From Treponema sp. (lineage in GTDB: Bacteria; Spirochaetota; Spirochaetia; Treponematales; Treponemataceae): a stretch of 64,000 nucleotides of DNA. The translations under genes were made by a program, and so were the position numbers. The notes under the pieces are model-generated. The model was not told the DNA's origin, did not search any database, and saw only the letters and a list, made by a program, of their open reading frames with translations. This document shows positions 16,785 to 26,387 of the stretch, piece after piece. The stretch spans positions 16,060-80,059 of the forward strand of contig JAGBGX010000011.1 of assembly GCA_017935745.1 (NCBI GenBank). The letters run 5' to 3'. Position 1 is the stretch's first letter. Each line of letters begins with the position of its first letter.

Positions 16785-18759
16785 GACAACTGCAATGCGT
16801 CTTATTGAGCTGATGGTTCTTCGCGAGGATATTCATTCAGTCCTGAAGTATTTGGGTGAGCTTGGGGAATTTCAGTTTCAGCAGGAAATTTCAGAGAGAA
16901 GCGCTGACTCCCAGGAGCTGCGTCTCAATCCTGATGCGTCTGTTTTTGAAAAGCTTCAGAAGATCCGCGCGGCTCTTGACATTGAGGATTTGTCCGGGTA
17001 CAAAGGTTCTGTCGCGCTTCCTGTGAGCGAAGACTTTGAAGAGGCTTCAAAAATCATTGAGTCTGTTGAAGAGCTGCATGAAAAGGAGCTTGAGGCGGCT
17101 GACAAGGCAAAGCGGGCTGCTTCTGCGTACAGCGAGGCTCTCGCTTTTTCAAACCTCAAGGTTTCCTATTCGGAGCTTGAGTCCCTTTCGTTCCTCACGC
17201 TGCGCATCGGAAAAATCGAGCCTGAGAAAATCGGGCAGCTTAAGGAGAAAATCGGGGCGCGGGGAATTATCGTCCAGCTCGGAGAGGACAAGTCCAGAAT
17301 TCTTGCGGCTTCGTCAAAAAAGGCGCGCTTTGCCCTTGACGGCGAGCTTAAGGCGGCCGGATTTGTTGAGCTTCAGGTTCCCAAGGATTTCAAGGGAATT
17401 CCTGACGATGTTCTTCTGACGCTGAAAATCAACAAGGAAAAAGCTGCACGGGAGCTTGAGGAAATTCAGGCTGAGCGCAGAAATTTTGCAGAGACTCACA
17501 AGGCTGAAATTTACAGGCTTCTTCAGTCATATTCAGTCGGAATGCAGATTTATGCGGTGGAAAATTCCCTTGAGTCAACGGAATTTGTCTACCGAATTAC
17601 CGGCTGGATTCCTGCGTACCGCACCCGGCAGATTATCAGGGATTTGGATGAGCTTACGCAAAGCAGGACTGGAATCCGCGAGTTTTTGCCGGACGAAGTT
17701 CCTTCCGTTGTTTCCGGGCATGAAAAAGTTCCTGTCCAGGTAAAGCACGGCAAGATTGTGTCCAATTTTGAGCGGATGATTTTCAGTTACGGTGCGCCGC
17801 TGTACGGAACTGTTGATCCCACGCCGTTTGTCGCGCTGTTTTTTACGGTGCTGTTCGGCATTATGTTCGGGGATGCGGGGCAGGGGCTTTGCTTTTTGCT
17901 CATAGGAATCTTGTGTTGCCTTAAGAAAATCAAGATTTCCGGCTGGGAAAAATTCGGGCCGGTTTTCTGCTGCATAGGAGTCAGCAGCACGGTGATGGGG
18001 CTTTTGACAGGGGAATTCTTTGCGAATGAAACGCTTCTCAGGCCGTTTGCGCTGTGGGTCACCGGGCTGTTCGGAGAACCCCGCGCCCCGATCTTGAGCA
18101 TGATGCCTTCCAGCGATCCTGTCTCCATTGCACGGATGTTCATGTTCTTCGGATTCACCATTGCCGTGGGATTCGTCATCAATACCTGCGGAATTATAAT
18201 CAATATTGTAAACAATTTTTCGCTGCACAGGCTCGGAAAGGCTTTGTTCGGAAAAACGGGAATTACAGGCGCTGTCTTTTTCTGGTATATAATTGCCTTT
18301 GCACTGCGGACTGCGTTTTTCGGCCATGAGCCTGCGCTGTATGACTGGATTGTAATAGGAGTCTCGCTGTTTCTGACGGCGTTCAGCGAAGTTTTTGAGC
18401 GTCTTGCAGAAGGAAAGCGGCCTGTGCTTGAAAACGGCCTGTTCAGCGCGCTGATTGGCGCTGTCGTTGAAATAATCGAAGTTATTTCATCTTACCTTTC
18501 AAACACAGTGAGCTTTGTGCGTGTCGGCGCGTTTGCGCTTGCCCATGCGGTTCTCGGCTATATTATCAATGCGCTGGTTGAAATAACTCCGGGCGGGTTC
18601 GGCATTATTGTTTTGATTGCGGGAAATGCGCTTGTTGTTGTTCTGGAAGGCATGATTGTTGCGATTCAGGTTGTCCGTCTTCAGTACTATGAATTCTTTT
18701 CAAAATTCTTCAGCGAGACAGGACGCGAATTCAAGCCGTTTGCCTTCAGCTATACATAG
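16777..18759 (+). CDS. ntpI: V-type ATPase subunit I (a-type, membrane stator)
   Basis: 660 residues in two halves. Residues 1-340 form a soluble coiled-coil arm that holds the peripheral stalks. Residues 345-655 carry about seven or eight membrane helices forming the ion half-channels. Recognisable landmarks include FGIMFGDAGQGL at the first helix and the SFVRVGAFALAHAVL motif, whose arginine is the essential channel residue. It overlaps subunit C by 8 bp. Size and layout match treponemal and archaeal NtpI/AtpI. The ion (proton or sodium) cannot be decided from this subunit alone. Confidence 0.95.
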   Translation: MVKTTAMRLIELMVLREDIHSVLKYLGELGEFQFQQEISERSADSQELRLNPDASVFEKLQKIRAALDIEDLSGYKGSVALPVSEDFEEASKIIESVEELHEKELEAADKAKRAASAYSEALAFSNLKVSYSELESLSFLTLRIGKIEPEKIGQLKEKIGARGIIVQLGEDKSRILAASSKKARFALDGELKAAGFVELQVPKDFKGIPDDVLLTLKINKEKAARELEEIQAERRNFAETHKAEIYRLLQSYSVGMQIYAVENSLESTEFVYRITGWIPAYRTRQIIRDLDELTQSRTGIREFLPDEVPSVVSGHEKVPVQVKHGKIVSNFERMIFSYGAPLYGTVDPTPFVALFFTVLFGIMFGDAGQGLCFLLIGILCCLKKIKISGWEKFGPVFCCIGVSSTVMGLLTGEFFANETLLRPFALWVTGLFGEPRAPILSMMPSSDPVSIARMFMFFGFTIAVGFVINTCGIIINIVNNFSLHRLGKALFGKTGITGAVFFWYIIAFALRTAFFGHEPALYDWIVIGVSLFLTAFSEVFERLAEGKRPVLENGLFSALIGAVVEIIEVISSYLSNTVSFVRVGAFALAHAVLGYIINALVEITPGGFGIIVLIAGNALVVVLEGMIVAIQVVRLQYYEFFSKFFSETGREFKPFAFSYT

Positions 18760-18819
18760 GAATCAACTGTGTCAGGCAGTTTTCAATATGAATATTTTTA
18801 GAACTAAAGAGGTGTTTTT

Positions 18820-19152
18820 ATGAACAAAAAAATGGTGGCTGTTTTGTCAATGATGATGGTTATTGCTGTTGCCGGCGTTTTTGCCCAGGCACCCCAGGAG
18901 CCTTCTGATGTTCAGGCTGTCGAGCAGTCTTCAGCAGGGCTTGGTTCCGCTGTAAAATACATTGCGGCGGCGCTTGCTGTGGGAATCGCATGTATCGGCG
19001 GCGGCTCAGCTGTCGGAAAAATCGGTTCGGCGGCAATGGGCGCAATGAGCGAGAATGCAGAGCTTTCAGGAAAGGCGCTTCCGTTTGTAGGTCTTGCCGA
19101 AGGAATCTGTCTGTGGGGCTTCCTTGTCGCGCTGTTCATTATAATCATGTAA
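18820..19152 (+). CDS. ntpK: V-type ATPase subunit K (rotor-ring c subunit, two-helix form)
   Basis: 110 residues: a signal-peptide-like hydrophobic N-terminus (residues 1-23, ending VFAQ), a polar linker, then one hairpin of two membrane helices. The second helix carries the ion-binding glutamate in VGLAEGICLWG. It is thus a single-hairpin c subunit like archaeal and F-type ones, not the doubled four-helix form of Enterococcus NtpK. The glycine-rich first helix (GIACIGGGSAVGKIGSAAMG) is typical. AAAGAGG precedes the ATG. High expression would be expected because many copies form the ring. Confidence 0.92.
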   Translation: MNKKMVAVLSMMMVIAVAGVFAQAPQEPSDVQAVEQSSAGLGSAVKYIAAALAVGIACIGGGSAVGKIGSAAMGAMSENAELSGKALPFVGLAEGICLWGFLVALFIIIM

Positions 19153-19174
19153 TCAGCCTGAAAGGTATTTCGCT

Positions 19175-19510
19175 TTGGAATATTTTGTAATCGGAGAACG
19201 GGAGCTTGTCCTCGGATTCATGCTTGTCGGTGTGAAAGGAAAGTCAGTTTCCAACAGGCAGGAAGCTTTGGAGTCATTTAACAGAATGACCGGGCAGCTT
19301 TCTTCCGCTTACGCCCCGGTGGAGCAGGACAGGCCGAAAGTTCTGATTCTTACAGAAGATGTCGCTGATATGCTGTCGGGAGAAGTTCAGGCCTGGCAGA
19401 TGAAAGGCGCGGCTCCTCTTATTGTGGAAATTCCCGGTCTTCACGGTCACATTCAGGGCAGAAAAACGCTCACTGATTCAATCCGCGAGGCTGTTGGAAT
19501 TCAAGTGTAG
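19175..19510 (+). CDS. ntpG: V-type ATPase subunit F
   Basis: 111 residues with the small Rossmann-like fold of central-stalk subunit F: MEYFVIGERELVLGFMLVGV at the start and VLILTEDVADML in the middle. Subunit F binds the D shaft and couples it to ATP hydrolysis. The start is TTG 19175, preceded by AAAGG at 19161-19165; no ATG is available in the conserved N-terminus. It ends 382 bp before subunit E, an unusually long gap inside this operon. Confidence 0.88.
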   Translation: MEYFVIGERELVLGFMLVGVKGKSVSNRQEALESFNRMTGQLSSAYAPVEQDRPKVLILTEDVADMLSGEVQAWQMKGAAPLIVEIPGLHGHIQGRKTLTDSIREAVGIQV

Positions 19511-19669
19511 CATGTGCGCAGGCATTTTGTGCAGGAATGCAGCCTCAGCCGCACTATGCTTTGCTATGGTGAATTGTTCCGCAAAATGCAGCACCGCAGA
19601 AACTTTTCGGTTTCCGAGGATGTGCGTTTGTCCGTGAAGGCGGTATCCGCGTGAGAGGACAGTTTAATA

Positions 19670-19713
19670 GATACAGCCGGCCGTACAGTTTCAGCGGCTG
19701 ATTGTAAACATTC
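19670..19713 (+). repeat. Copy 1 of a 44-bp imperfect direct repeat
   Basis: Begins GATACAGCCGGCCG and ends GATTGTAAACATTC. It matches copy 2 at 19829-19872 at 40 of 44 positions, offset 159 bp. Each copy contains an internal CAGCCG/CGGCTG inverted repeat able to fold a short hairpin. Confidence 0.85.
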
Positions 19714-19828
19714 CTTATAATTCGGCAGCGAGAAAATCTTCAGATTTTGGAGCTGCTGAATTGGTGCGCGCGGACAGTGTCTGCTCTGCGCACTGTCTGA
19801 TAAAGAGCAGTTTCGTAAGAAACTGCGA

Positions 19829-19872
19829 GATACAGCCGGCCGCGCAATTTCAGCGGCTGATTGTAAACGTTC
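19829..19872 (+). repeat. Copy 2 of a 44-bp imperfect direct repeat
   Basis: Same element as 19670-19713 with four substitutions. It ends about 20 bp before the subunit E start codon, just upstream of the AAGGA ribosome-binding site. Confidence 0.85.
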
Positions 19873-19892
19873 TGTTTTTAAGGAAGATAAGT

Positions 19893-20531
19893 ATGGAAGA
19901 GTTGCGTTCGGCGGAGGTTTTAGACAAGGAAATCCGTTCTGACAGCGTAAAGAAAGCGGAAAAAATTCTTGCCAAGGCCGAAGAAAGCGTCCGGCAGCTG
20001 CTTGACGGTGTCGAAGCTCGTGTTGCAAAGGAACGGGAAGCCGCTGAAAAAAAATCAGAGGAACGGATTGCTCTCTACGCAAAGAATACGGATGCATCCC
20101 TGCCTTTGGAAAAGCAGCGGTATCTGGTTTCTTACATTCATAGTTCGGTCGTGGAAGCCATGAACAGCTATTTTGATAAAATCGGCGCGGACGGGCGGCT
20201 CAAGGTGCTCCGTTCCCTTGCTGAGCGGGCAAAGGAGACTGTGGGCGGCCGGGACACAGATGCCGTTGCAGTCGGGCTGGACGAAGCTTCCGCTGAAAAA
20301 ATGCTCAGGGCTGTGTTCGGCAAAAAGCTTGCTTCCTGCTCGTCCGGGAATGCTGTTCTGCTTTCAGGCGAAGCTGTAGAAGGCTTCAGCCGGAGGGAAG
20401 GAATCATACTGAGAACTCAGGACGGAACAGTCGTTTGCCGTCTGACTCTTGATGAAAAAGTGCATGAAATTTTAGACGAAAAGAGCTGTGAGCTGGCAAA
20501 AACTCTTTTTGGAGGGAGGCTGCCTGAATGA
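19893..20531 (+). CDS. ntpE: V-type ATPase subunit E
   Basis: About 212 residues: an N-terminal coiled-coil helix (residues 1-85, rich in Glu, Lys and Ala) and a globular C-terminal domain, the architecture of peripheral-stalk subunit E. The start is ATG 19893, with AAGGA at 19880-19884. In-frame codons up to 19761 read through the repeat region and are not family-like. The 3' end overlaps subunit A by 4 bp (ATGA), so A is translationally coupled. Confidence 0.87.
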   Translation: MEELRSAEVLDKEIRSDSVKKAEKILAKAEESVRQLLDGVEARVAKEREAAEKKSEERIALYAKNTDASLPLEKQRYLVSYIHSSVVEAMNSYFDKIGADGRLKVLRSLAERAKETVGGRDTDAVAVGLDEASAEKMLRAVFGKKLASCSSGNAVLLSGEAVEGFSRREGIILRTQDGTVVCRLTLDEKVHEILDEKSCELAKTLFGGRLPE

Positions 20532-22318
20532 TTACCGGAAGAATCACGCGCATTTCAGGACCGATTGTCTATGCAGAAGGACTTGAAAAATGCGGTCTGT
20601 ACGATGTTGTCGATGTCGGTGAAAAAAAACTCATCGGTGAAATAATACGCCAGGACAAGGGGAAGGCTACAATTCAGGTTTACGAAGATGTCACTGGAAT
20701 GCATGTGGGCGAGCAGGTTGTTTCCAGCGGGCGTCCGCTTTCCCTGAAGCTCGGCCCTGGTCTTGTCGGAACAATTTATGACGGAATTCAGCGTCCTTTG
20801 AAGGAAATGTATGAAGACGGCGGCGCGTTTCTGCTTCCGGGACAGCGGACGGAAGCCATTGACCCGGAAAAAAAGTGGGAATTTGTTCCTGCTGAAAATC
20901 CGTCAGACGGAACACCGTTTTCTGAAGGAGCCGCGATTGCTCCGGGAATGGTGCTGGGAACAGTGCAGGAGACAGGTTCCATTGTCCACCGGATTATGGT
21001 TCCGCCGTTTATCCGTGGCCGGACAATGCAGTCGTTTGCCGGAAAAGGCTCCTACACGGTAGATGAAACGATTGCCGTAACTGAGCTTGGTGAGAAAATC
21101 ACCATGAGCCAGTACTGGCCGCTGCGCCGTCCGCGTCCGTTTGCCCGGAAGCTTGAAGTTTCCCAGCCGCTTGTCACAGGGCTCCGTGTTATCGATGTGT
21201 TTTTTCCTTTGTCGAAAGGCGGAACTGCGGCAATTCCCGGCGGCTTTGGAACGGGAAAGACAATGACGCAGCATGCCATTGCAAAATGGTGCGATGCCGA
21301 CCTGATTGTCTACATTGGATGCGGTGAGCGCGGAAACGAGATGACTGATGTTCTCACTGAATTTCCGACGCTGATAGATCCGCGGACGGGACGTTCCCTC
21401 ATGGAGCGCACGATTCTTATTGCGAACACTTCAAACATGCCTGTTGCTGCCCGCGAAGTCTCCCTGTATTCAGGCATTACGCTTGCTGAATATTACCGCG
21501 ACATGGGAATGCATGTTGCAATCATGGCTGATTCCACGAGCCGCTGGGCGGAAGCGCTGCGCGAGCTTTCAGGGCGCATGGAGGAAATGCCTGCGGAAGA
21601 AGGATATCCTGCGTATCTTCCGACCCGCCTTGCAGAATTCTATGAGCGTGCAGGCCGCGTTGATTCCCTGTGCGGCAAGGAAGGCTCTGTAAGTGTTATC
21701 GGAGCTGTTTCTCCTGCTGGCGGCGACTTTTCGGAGCCTGTCACTCAGCATACAAAGCGTTTTATCCGCTGCTTCTGGGCGCTCGACCGCGAGCTTGCCA
21801 ATGCCCGCCATTATCCTGCCATCGGCTGGATTGACTCGTACTCAGAATATGCGTCAGAAATCAAAGGCTGGTGGGACAAATTTGATCCGCGCTGGGCTTC
21901 TATCCGTGTGCAGGCGCTTGACCTTCTCAAAAGGGAGCAGCGGCTTCAGCAGATTGTCCGCCTGATTGGTGCGGATGCCCTGCCTGACAGCGACCGCCTG
22001 ATTCTGACAGTATGCGAAATGATTAAAAACGGCTTTTTACAGCAGAACGCCTTTGACACTGTGGATGCGTTTGCGGTTCCAGAAAAGCAGATCCGCACGC
22101 TTCTGCTTATGATGGGATTCTACGAAAAAGCGCTGAAAATCATCAGGTCCGGCTGCCCGCTGCTGAAAATCATAGAGCTTCCAGTGCGAAATGAAATAAT
22201 CAGGGCAAAAAGTGAAATTCCGAACGACAAGCTGGATCAGCTTACAACTATTCAAAACCACCTTGACGATCAGATGGCGGAACTGGAAAGAATGTACCGC
22301 AAGGATATTGCCGTATGA
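20528..22318 (+). CDS. ntpA: V-type ATPase catalytic subunit A
   Basis: 596 residues, the catalytic subunit of the soluble V1 hexamer. The Walker A loop [11 protein letters not shown] and the [13 protein letters not shown] motif with the catalytic glutamate are intact. Also present are [13 protein letters not shown] and the A-specific non-homologous insertion after the N-terminal barrel (about residues 115-190). The first four bases overlap the end of subunit E and the last four overlap subunit B, so E-A-B translation is coupled. Confidence 0.98.
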   Translation: MITGRITRISGPIVYAEGLEKCGLYDVVDVGEKKLIGEIIRQDKGKATIQVYEDVTGMHVGEQVVSSGRPLSLKLGPGLVGTIYDGIQRPLKEMYEDGGAFLLPGQRTEAIDPEKKWEFVPAENPSDGTPFSEGAAIAPGMVLGTVQETGSIVHRIMVPPFIRGRTMQSFAGKGSYTVDETIAVTELGEKITMSQYWPLRRPRPFARKLEVSQPLVTGLRVIDVFFPLSKGGTAAIPGGFGTGKTMTQHAIAKWCDADLIVYIGCGERGNEMTDVLTEFPTLIDPRTGRSLMERTILIANTSNMPVAAREVSLYSGITLAEYYRDMGMHVAIMADSTSRWAEALRELSGRMEEMPAEEGYPAYLPTRLAEFYERAGRVDSLCGKEGSVSVIGAVSPAGGDFSEPVTQHTKRFIRCFWALDRELANARHYPAIGWIDSYSEYASEIKGWWDKFDPRWASIRVQALDLLKREQRLQQIVRLIGADALPDSDRLILTVCEMIKNGFLQQNAFDTVDAFAVPEKQIRTLLLMMGFYEKALKIIRSGCPLLKIIELPVRNEIIRAKSEIPNDKLDQLTTIQNHLDDQMAELERMYRKDIAV

Positions 22319-23697
22319 AAGGAATAGAATATGCCGGACTGACTTCTGTAGACGGCCCGATTGTCGCGGTAAAGCGCAGTGAGAATTCTTCTTATGATGA
22401 AGTCGTGTATGTGCGCGACAAGAACGGTGAAAAGCGGACTGGACGCATCATAGACTTGAATGAAACATCCGCTATTGTCCAGATTTTCGGAAGCACTACC
22501 GGGCTTGACCTTGAGGGTGCGACTGTGGAATTCCTTGAGGAGCCGATGGAGCTTCGTGTCGGGAAAGGGCTTTTGGGGCGCATCTTCAACGGCCTTGGAG
22601 AGCCTGTTGACGGCTATCCGCAGATTATTTCCGACAAAAAAGTGAACGTGAACGGAAATCCGATCAATCCCTATGCGCGTGTTTATCCGCGGGACTTCAT
22701 TCAGACCGGCATTTCTTCAATTGACGGAATGAATACGCTTATCCGCGGCCAGAAGCTTCCGATTTTTTCAGGGAACGGACTTCCGCACAACAAGCTTGCC
22801 GCCCAGATTATCCGCCAGGCCAAGATCCGCAGCAGCACGGAAGAATTCGTCATGGTGTTTGCCGGCATGGGAATCAAGTATGATGTCGCCCAGTTCTTCA
22901 AGCATACATTTGAAGAGTCCGGCGTTCTTTCCAAGGTCGTTATGTTCCAGTCTCTGGCTGATGCTCCTTCTATAGAAAGAATCATTACGCCGCGGTGCGC
23001 CCTTACTGCCGCAGAATATCTGGCATACGAGTGCAATATGCACGTTCTTGTCGTGATGACGGATATGACGAACTACTGCGAGGCGCTGCGTGAAATTTCA
23101 ACAACGCGTGGCGAAGTTCCCGGCCGCAAGGGCTACCCCGGATACTTGTATTCCAACCTTGCGGAGCTGTATGAGCGTGCCGGAAAAATTCAGGGAAGCT
23201 CAGGCTCGATTACGCAGATTCCGATTCTTTCCATGCCGAACGATGATATTTCGCATCCGATTCCAGACTTGACCGGCTACATTACGGAAGGCCAGATTGT
23301 CCTTGACCGCGAAATGAGCCAGAAAGGAATGTATCCGCCTGTCTCCGGGCTTCCGAGCCTGAGCCGCCTCATGAAGGACGGAATCGGAGAAGGAATGACG
23401 CGCGAAGACCATGCGCCTGTCTCAAGCCAGCTGTTTGCCGCGTACAGCAAGGTAAAGTCCATCCGCAACCTTGCCTCCATTATCGGCGAAGAGGAGCTTT
23501 CCGAGCTTGACCAAAGCTATCTCCGGTTTGGAAACGAGCTTGAAGCGAAATTCTTTACCCAGGGTGAATATGAAGACCGTTCAATTGAAGAAACGCTTGA
23601 CTTGGGCTGGAAAATGCTGTCCATGCTTCCGCGGGACGAACTGTACAGAATCAAGAGCGATATGATTGAAAAATATCTGCCGAAGGCGGAAGCGTAG
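22315..23697 (+). CDS. ntpB: V-type ATPase regulatory subunit B
   Basis: 460 residues, the non-catalytic nucleotide-site subunit alternating with A in the hexamer. As expected it lacks a canonical P-loop (the equivalent stretch is [15 protein letters not shown]) while retaining the signature [18 protein letters not shown] region and [14 protein letters not shown]. Overlaps subunit A by 4 bp; subunit D starts 9 bp downstream. Confidence 0.98.
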   Translation: MKGIEYAGLTSVDGPIVAVKRSENSSYDEVVYVRDKNGEKRTGRIIDLNETSAIVQIFGSTTGLDLEGATVEFLEEPMELRVGKGLLGRIFNGLGEPVDGYPQIISDKKVNVNGNPINPYARVYPRDFIQTGISSIDGMNTLIRGQKLPIFSGNGLPHNKLAAQIIRQAKIRSSTEEFVMVFAGMGIKYDVAQFFKHTFEESGVLSKVVMFQSLADAPSIERIITPRCALTAAEYLAYECNMHVLVVMTDMTNYCEALREISTTRGEVPGRKGYPGYLYSNLAELYERAGKIQGSSGSITQIPILSMPNDDISHPIPDLTGYITEGQIVLDREMSQKGMYPPVSGLPSLSRLMKDGIGEGMTREDHAPVSSQLFAAYSKVKSIRNLASIIGEEELSELDQSYLRFGNELEAKFFTQGEYEDRSIEETLDLGWKMLSMLPRDELYRIKSDMIEKYLPKAEA

Positions 23698-23706
23698 GGT
23701 GCGCGT

Positions 23707-24330
23707 ATGGCGAAACTCAATATAGCTCCGACAAAGTCAAACCTTCTCGCCGTAAAGGAGCAGCTTGCAGTCAGCACAGAAGGCTATGACCTGCTTGAGC
23801 AGAAGCGTGAAATTCTTGTCATGGAACTGATGCGCATTGTTGAGCAGGTGAAGCTCCTTGAAAATAAAGTTGACAAGTGCATAAACACGGCATATCCTGC
23901 TTTAAAGGCTATGCTGATGACAGTCGGCGGCGACAGGGTTGAGCGGATTGCCCACGGAATCAGCTATGCGTTTGAAATTACAAAGCGCCCTGCCGCGATT
24001 GCAGGAATTTCCTTTACAACAATCGATGTGAATCTGCCGAAGCGGCAGCTGTTTTCATCATTCAGGGGAACTTTTGCCGACAGCGATGAAGTCATGACTG
24101 ATTTCTTTGAGCTTCTGACGCTTCTGACAAAAATGGCAGGCATCCGCACCATTGCATGGCGGCTTGCCCTTGAAGTGAAGAAAACACAGCGGCGTGTAAA
24201 TGCCCTTGACAAGACTGTTATTCCGCAGTCGAAGGAAACAGTGAAGTATATAGAAAGCGTTCTGGAGGAACGGGAACGGGACAACGTTTTTGTTATGAAG
24301 TCACTAAAAAAAAGGCAGGGTGAAAAATGA
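23707..24330 (+). CDS. ntpD: V-type ATPase subunit D (central shaft)
   Basis: 207 residues: N- and C-terminal long helices that form the coiled-coil rotor shaft, with a short beta hairpin between. The N-terminal APTKSNLLAVKEQLAVSTEGYDLLEQKREIL and the C-terminal RRVNALDKTVIPQ are both hallmarks. Its stop overlaps the next gene by 4 bp, so the stress-protein-like gene belongs to the same operon. Confidence 0.96.
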   Translation: MAKLNIAPTKSNLLAVKEQLAVSTEGYDLLEQKREILVMELMRIVEQVKLLENKVDKCINTAYPALKAMLMTVGGDRVERIAHGISYAFEITKRPAAIAGISFTTIDVNLPKRQLFSSFRGTFADSDEVMTDFFELLTLLTKMAGIRTIAWRLALEVKKTQRRVNALDKTVIPQSKETVKYIESVLEERERDNVFVMKSLKKRQGEK

Positions 24331-24824
24331 TAAAACCTCTTTTCCAGCGTGTCGTAGTCGCCTACAACGGCTCTCAGTCGTCGCTTCATACTGTTTTGTA
24401 CGCAATTCTGATGGCAAAAGTGTACAAGTGTTCTGTCAAGGCTGTAAGCGTTGTAGATACGGCTTCCATAAAGTATCTGACCCTGAAAAAATTCATGGTT
24501 TCCCAGGAGAGCGATTCCGTTTCGCAGAACCTTGAGTCAGACTGTGTAAAGAATCTTGCCTATGTTACAGAGCTTGCAAAGTCAAAGGGCGTGAAGATTG
24601 AAACTGAAATCAGGAAAGGCGCAGTCTGGTCCGAAATTATCAGCGCGGCGGATGAATTCAAGGCTGATCTTATTCTGCTTGGCGGTGCAAAGAATTTGAA
24701 CAGGCTGTCAACTCTCTCCCATGACAGCATTTCATCTCAGGACAGTGAAATCATCGGAAGCGCCCATTGCTCAGTCATGGTTGTCCGGGAGCCGTATGTG
24801 GAGCAGAAATTCAAGCTGATTTGA
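24327..24824 (+). CDS. Universal stress protein (UspA)-like, last gene of the V-ATPase operon
   Basis: 165 residues with a Rossmann-like Usp fold: N-terminal strand VVVAYNGSQSS, central strand ADLILLGGAKN and a C-terminal GSAHCSVMVVR. The last segment resembles the Gx(9)G(S/T) nucleotide-binding end of ATP-binding Usp proteins, though the first glycine cluster is imperfect. The 4-bp overlap with subunit D suggests co-translation and a role tied to the ATPase, for example nucleotide sensing; that link is inference. Confidence 0.78.
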   Translation: MIKPLFQRVVVAYNGSQSSLHTVLYAILMAKVYKCSVKAVSVVDTASIKYLTLKKFMVSQESDSVSQNLESDCVKNLAYVTELAKSKGVKIETEIRKGAVWSEIISAADEFKADLILLGGAKNLNRLSTLSHDSISSQDSEIIGSAHCSVMVVREPYVEQKFKLI

Positions 24825-24896
24825 TTCAGCCTGCTGTGCATGTGCTTCTTTCCGGCAGGCGCATCTCTGCCGTTTTCCGCCCGGCGCCCGGCAAAG

Positions 24897-26126
24897 CTAA
24901 AAATTCACCTTGAAGCCGACTTGTGCTGAATAGCATTGCGCGCGCTTATCTGCGTCTGCAAGGCTCAGGCAGTCCACGGACAGCGAGGCGTTCAGCGAGC
25001 CTCCGAAGATGTCTATGCCCGCATACGGAGAAATCAGCAGGCTGGCCTTGAATTTTTCCTCATACGTCCGTGAAACAGCGAATGTTGTATGGGCGCCGAG
25101 CGATGTTCTGGTTGCCCCGATATACAGCTGCTCAGAATGGATATTGACATTGCCTCCGAACACTGACTCAGCATCCTTGCTTTCTGCGGTATGCCTCAGG
25201 AAAACCATGTCCTGTGCAGTTTCCCTCGGAAAAAAGAAGCCTGACGAGTCGATTGCAATATACTTTCCAGCCGCCCGCGCTTCTGCAAACGCATAGATAT
25301 CGCTCCATTTGTTGATTTTATCGGAACCGCTGTTCTTTTTAGTCAGACGCAGCCTGTTTATGCCGGCTTTTATCAGCAGCGAGGTTGTGTTTCTGTTTCC
25401 GACAAGAAACGTCAGCCCGCCGTGGATCTGGATTTCCTTTGTTGCAAAAAAGTAGTTTTCATCGCCTTCATCTTCAGGAAGCGCAAGCCCCATGCTCAAG
25501 TCTGCCGCCGTTATTCCCAGAAGGGACGCAAAGCGCACATCAAGGTTCAGTGCATCGCTGCTGCTCTCATCAGAAAGGGCTTCATTCTGATAGCAGCTGA
25601 TTCCGAATGCGAGCGGTCCTTCCGGGCGGAATGTGTAGCCGAGCCCTTTTGCGTACATCGGATAGTATGAAATGCCTGCAAGCCCGCGGTAGCTGCTGGT
25701 AAAGGACGAGCTTACCGGCTTTATTCCGAACTGCCGCTGAAGAAACAGGTCGGAGCCGATCGGCTCAAAATTTCCAATGTATGCGTTTATATAGTGGGAG
25801 GCTCCTGACGAGCTCAGCTTGAGTGTGGCAGAGCATTCTTCCATGCGGAACCTGGCGTTCCGCTCTGCAAAGGAAAGCGAGTCATATTTGAAGATATCGT
25901 CTCCGTACACGTAAAATCCGCCCCGCAGAAAGAGCGTTCCGCCAAAGTCAATCTGCCCGGTGAGAAACGACTCGCCGAAGCATTCCGGCTTGAAACTGCT
26001 GGTGTCCGGCCTGTTCTGCACTCCGGCTGAAAATCCCGTGCATCCGTTAAAAAAGGGCCGCTCCAAGGCAGCCAGGCTGCACGCTGCCAGAATAAAAGCT
26101 GCGGCTGCGCATACATTTTTTTTCAA
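24897..26126 (-). CDS. Putative outer-membrane beta-barrel protein
   Basis: About 409 residues with a signal peptide (LKKNVCAAAAFILAACSLAA). The rest alternates short amphipathic strands rich in Gly, Tyr, Phe and Ser and ends in an aromatic residue (GFKVNF), the usual outer-membrane insertion signal. I do not recognise a family. Several treponemal outer-membrane proteins of about 400 residues look like this. The TTG at 26126 is preferred as start because GGGAGG sits 5 bases upstream; the in-frame ATG ten codons earlier would add a charged stretch before the signal peptide. It is transcribed divergently from cheA. Confidence 0.72.
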   Translation of the reverse strand: MKKNVCAAAAFILAACSLAALERPFFNGCTGFSAGVQNRPDTSSFKPECFGESFLTGQIDFGGTLFLRGGFYVYGDDIFKYDSLSFAERNARFRMEECSATLKLSSSGASHYINAYIGNFEPIGSDLFLQRQFGIKPVSSSFTSSYRGLAGISYYPMYAKGLGYTFRPEGPLAFGISCYQNEALSDESSSDALNLDVRFASLLGITAADLSMGLALPEDEGDENYFFATKEIQIHGGLTFLVGNRNTTSLLIKAGINRLRLTKKNSGSDKINKWSDIYAFAEARAAGKYIAIDSSGFFFPRETAQDMVFLRHTAESKDAESVFGGNVNIHSEQLYIGATRTSLGAHTTFAVSRTYEEKFKASLLISPYAGIDIFGGSLNASLSVDCLSLADADKRAQCYSAQVGFKVNF

Positions 26127-26351
26127 TGGATCCTCCCTGCCGGAATGCCGCCGCATATAGGCTTATGACGGCTTCTTTGCTTTCCGTTCCATTTGATTTT
26201 CGGAAAAATAAAAAAAAACTTAATATCTGCCTGCGTTCTGCCGGAAAAGAGCTTGTGCAGCTTTTGCTCTTTGCAGGAGCCTCAGAAAGTGAATTTTTTG
26301 ATAGCAGTATGAAAATTTTCGGATAAATTCGCCTTGTTTGTTCACTTTGAC

Positions 26352-26379
26352 TTGACATCTTAAAATATTCGATTAAAAT
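26352..26379 (+). promoter_or_regulatory. Predicted promoter of the cheA operon
   Basis: A perfect TTGACA (26352-26357) and TAAAAT (26374-26379) are separated by 16 bp. The -10 box ends 8 bp before the cheA start codon, implying an almost leaderless message. Confidence 0.7.
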
Positions 26380-26387
26380 GTACTATC

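Larger units (their letters stand above)
19511..19892 (+). other. 382-bp non-coding, strongly folded region inside the V-ATPase operon
   Basis: No convincing gene lies here; the reading frame of subunit E stays open back to 19761 but encodes nothing family-like and crosses the repeats. The region contains two 44-bp direct repeats (listed separately) and three hairpins between them. The first pairs 19719-19729 with 19752-19762, with an inner 7-bp stem. The second pairs 19773-19779 with 19791-19797. The third pairs 19807-19814 with 19819-19826 around a GTAA loop. A GAAAC/GTTTC hairpin near 19597 and a possible long-range GCATTTTG/CAAAATGC pairing lie in the first part. It could be a processing or attenuation element. 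Confidence 0.6.

Noticed and set aside
19761..19892. Upstream extension of V-ATPase subunit E
   Set aside because: The frame is open only by chance across the repeats, while a good ribosome-binding site and family start lie at 19893.
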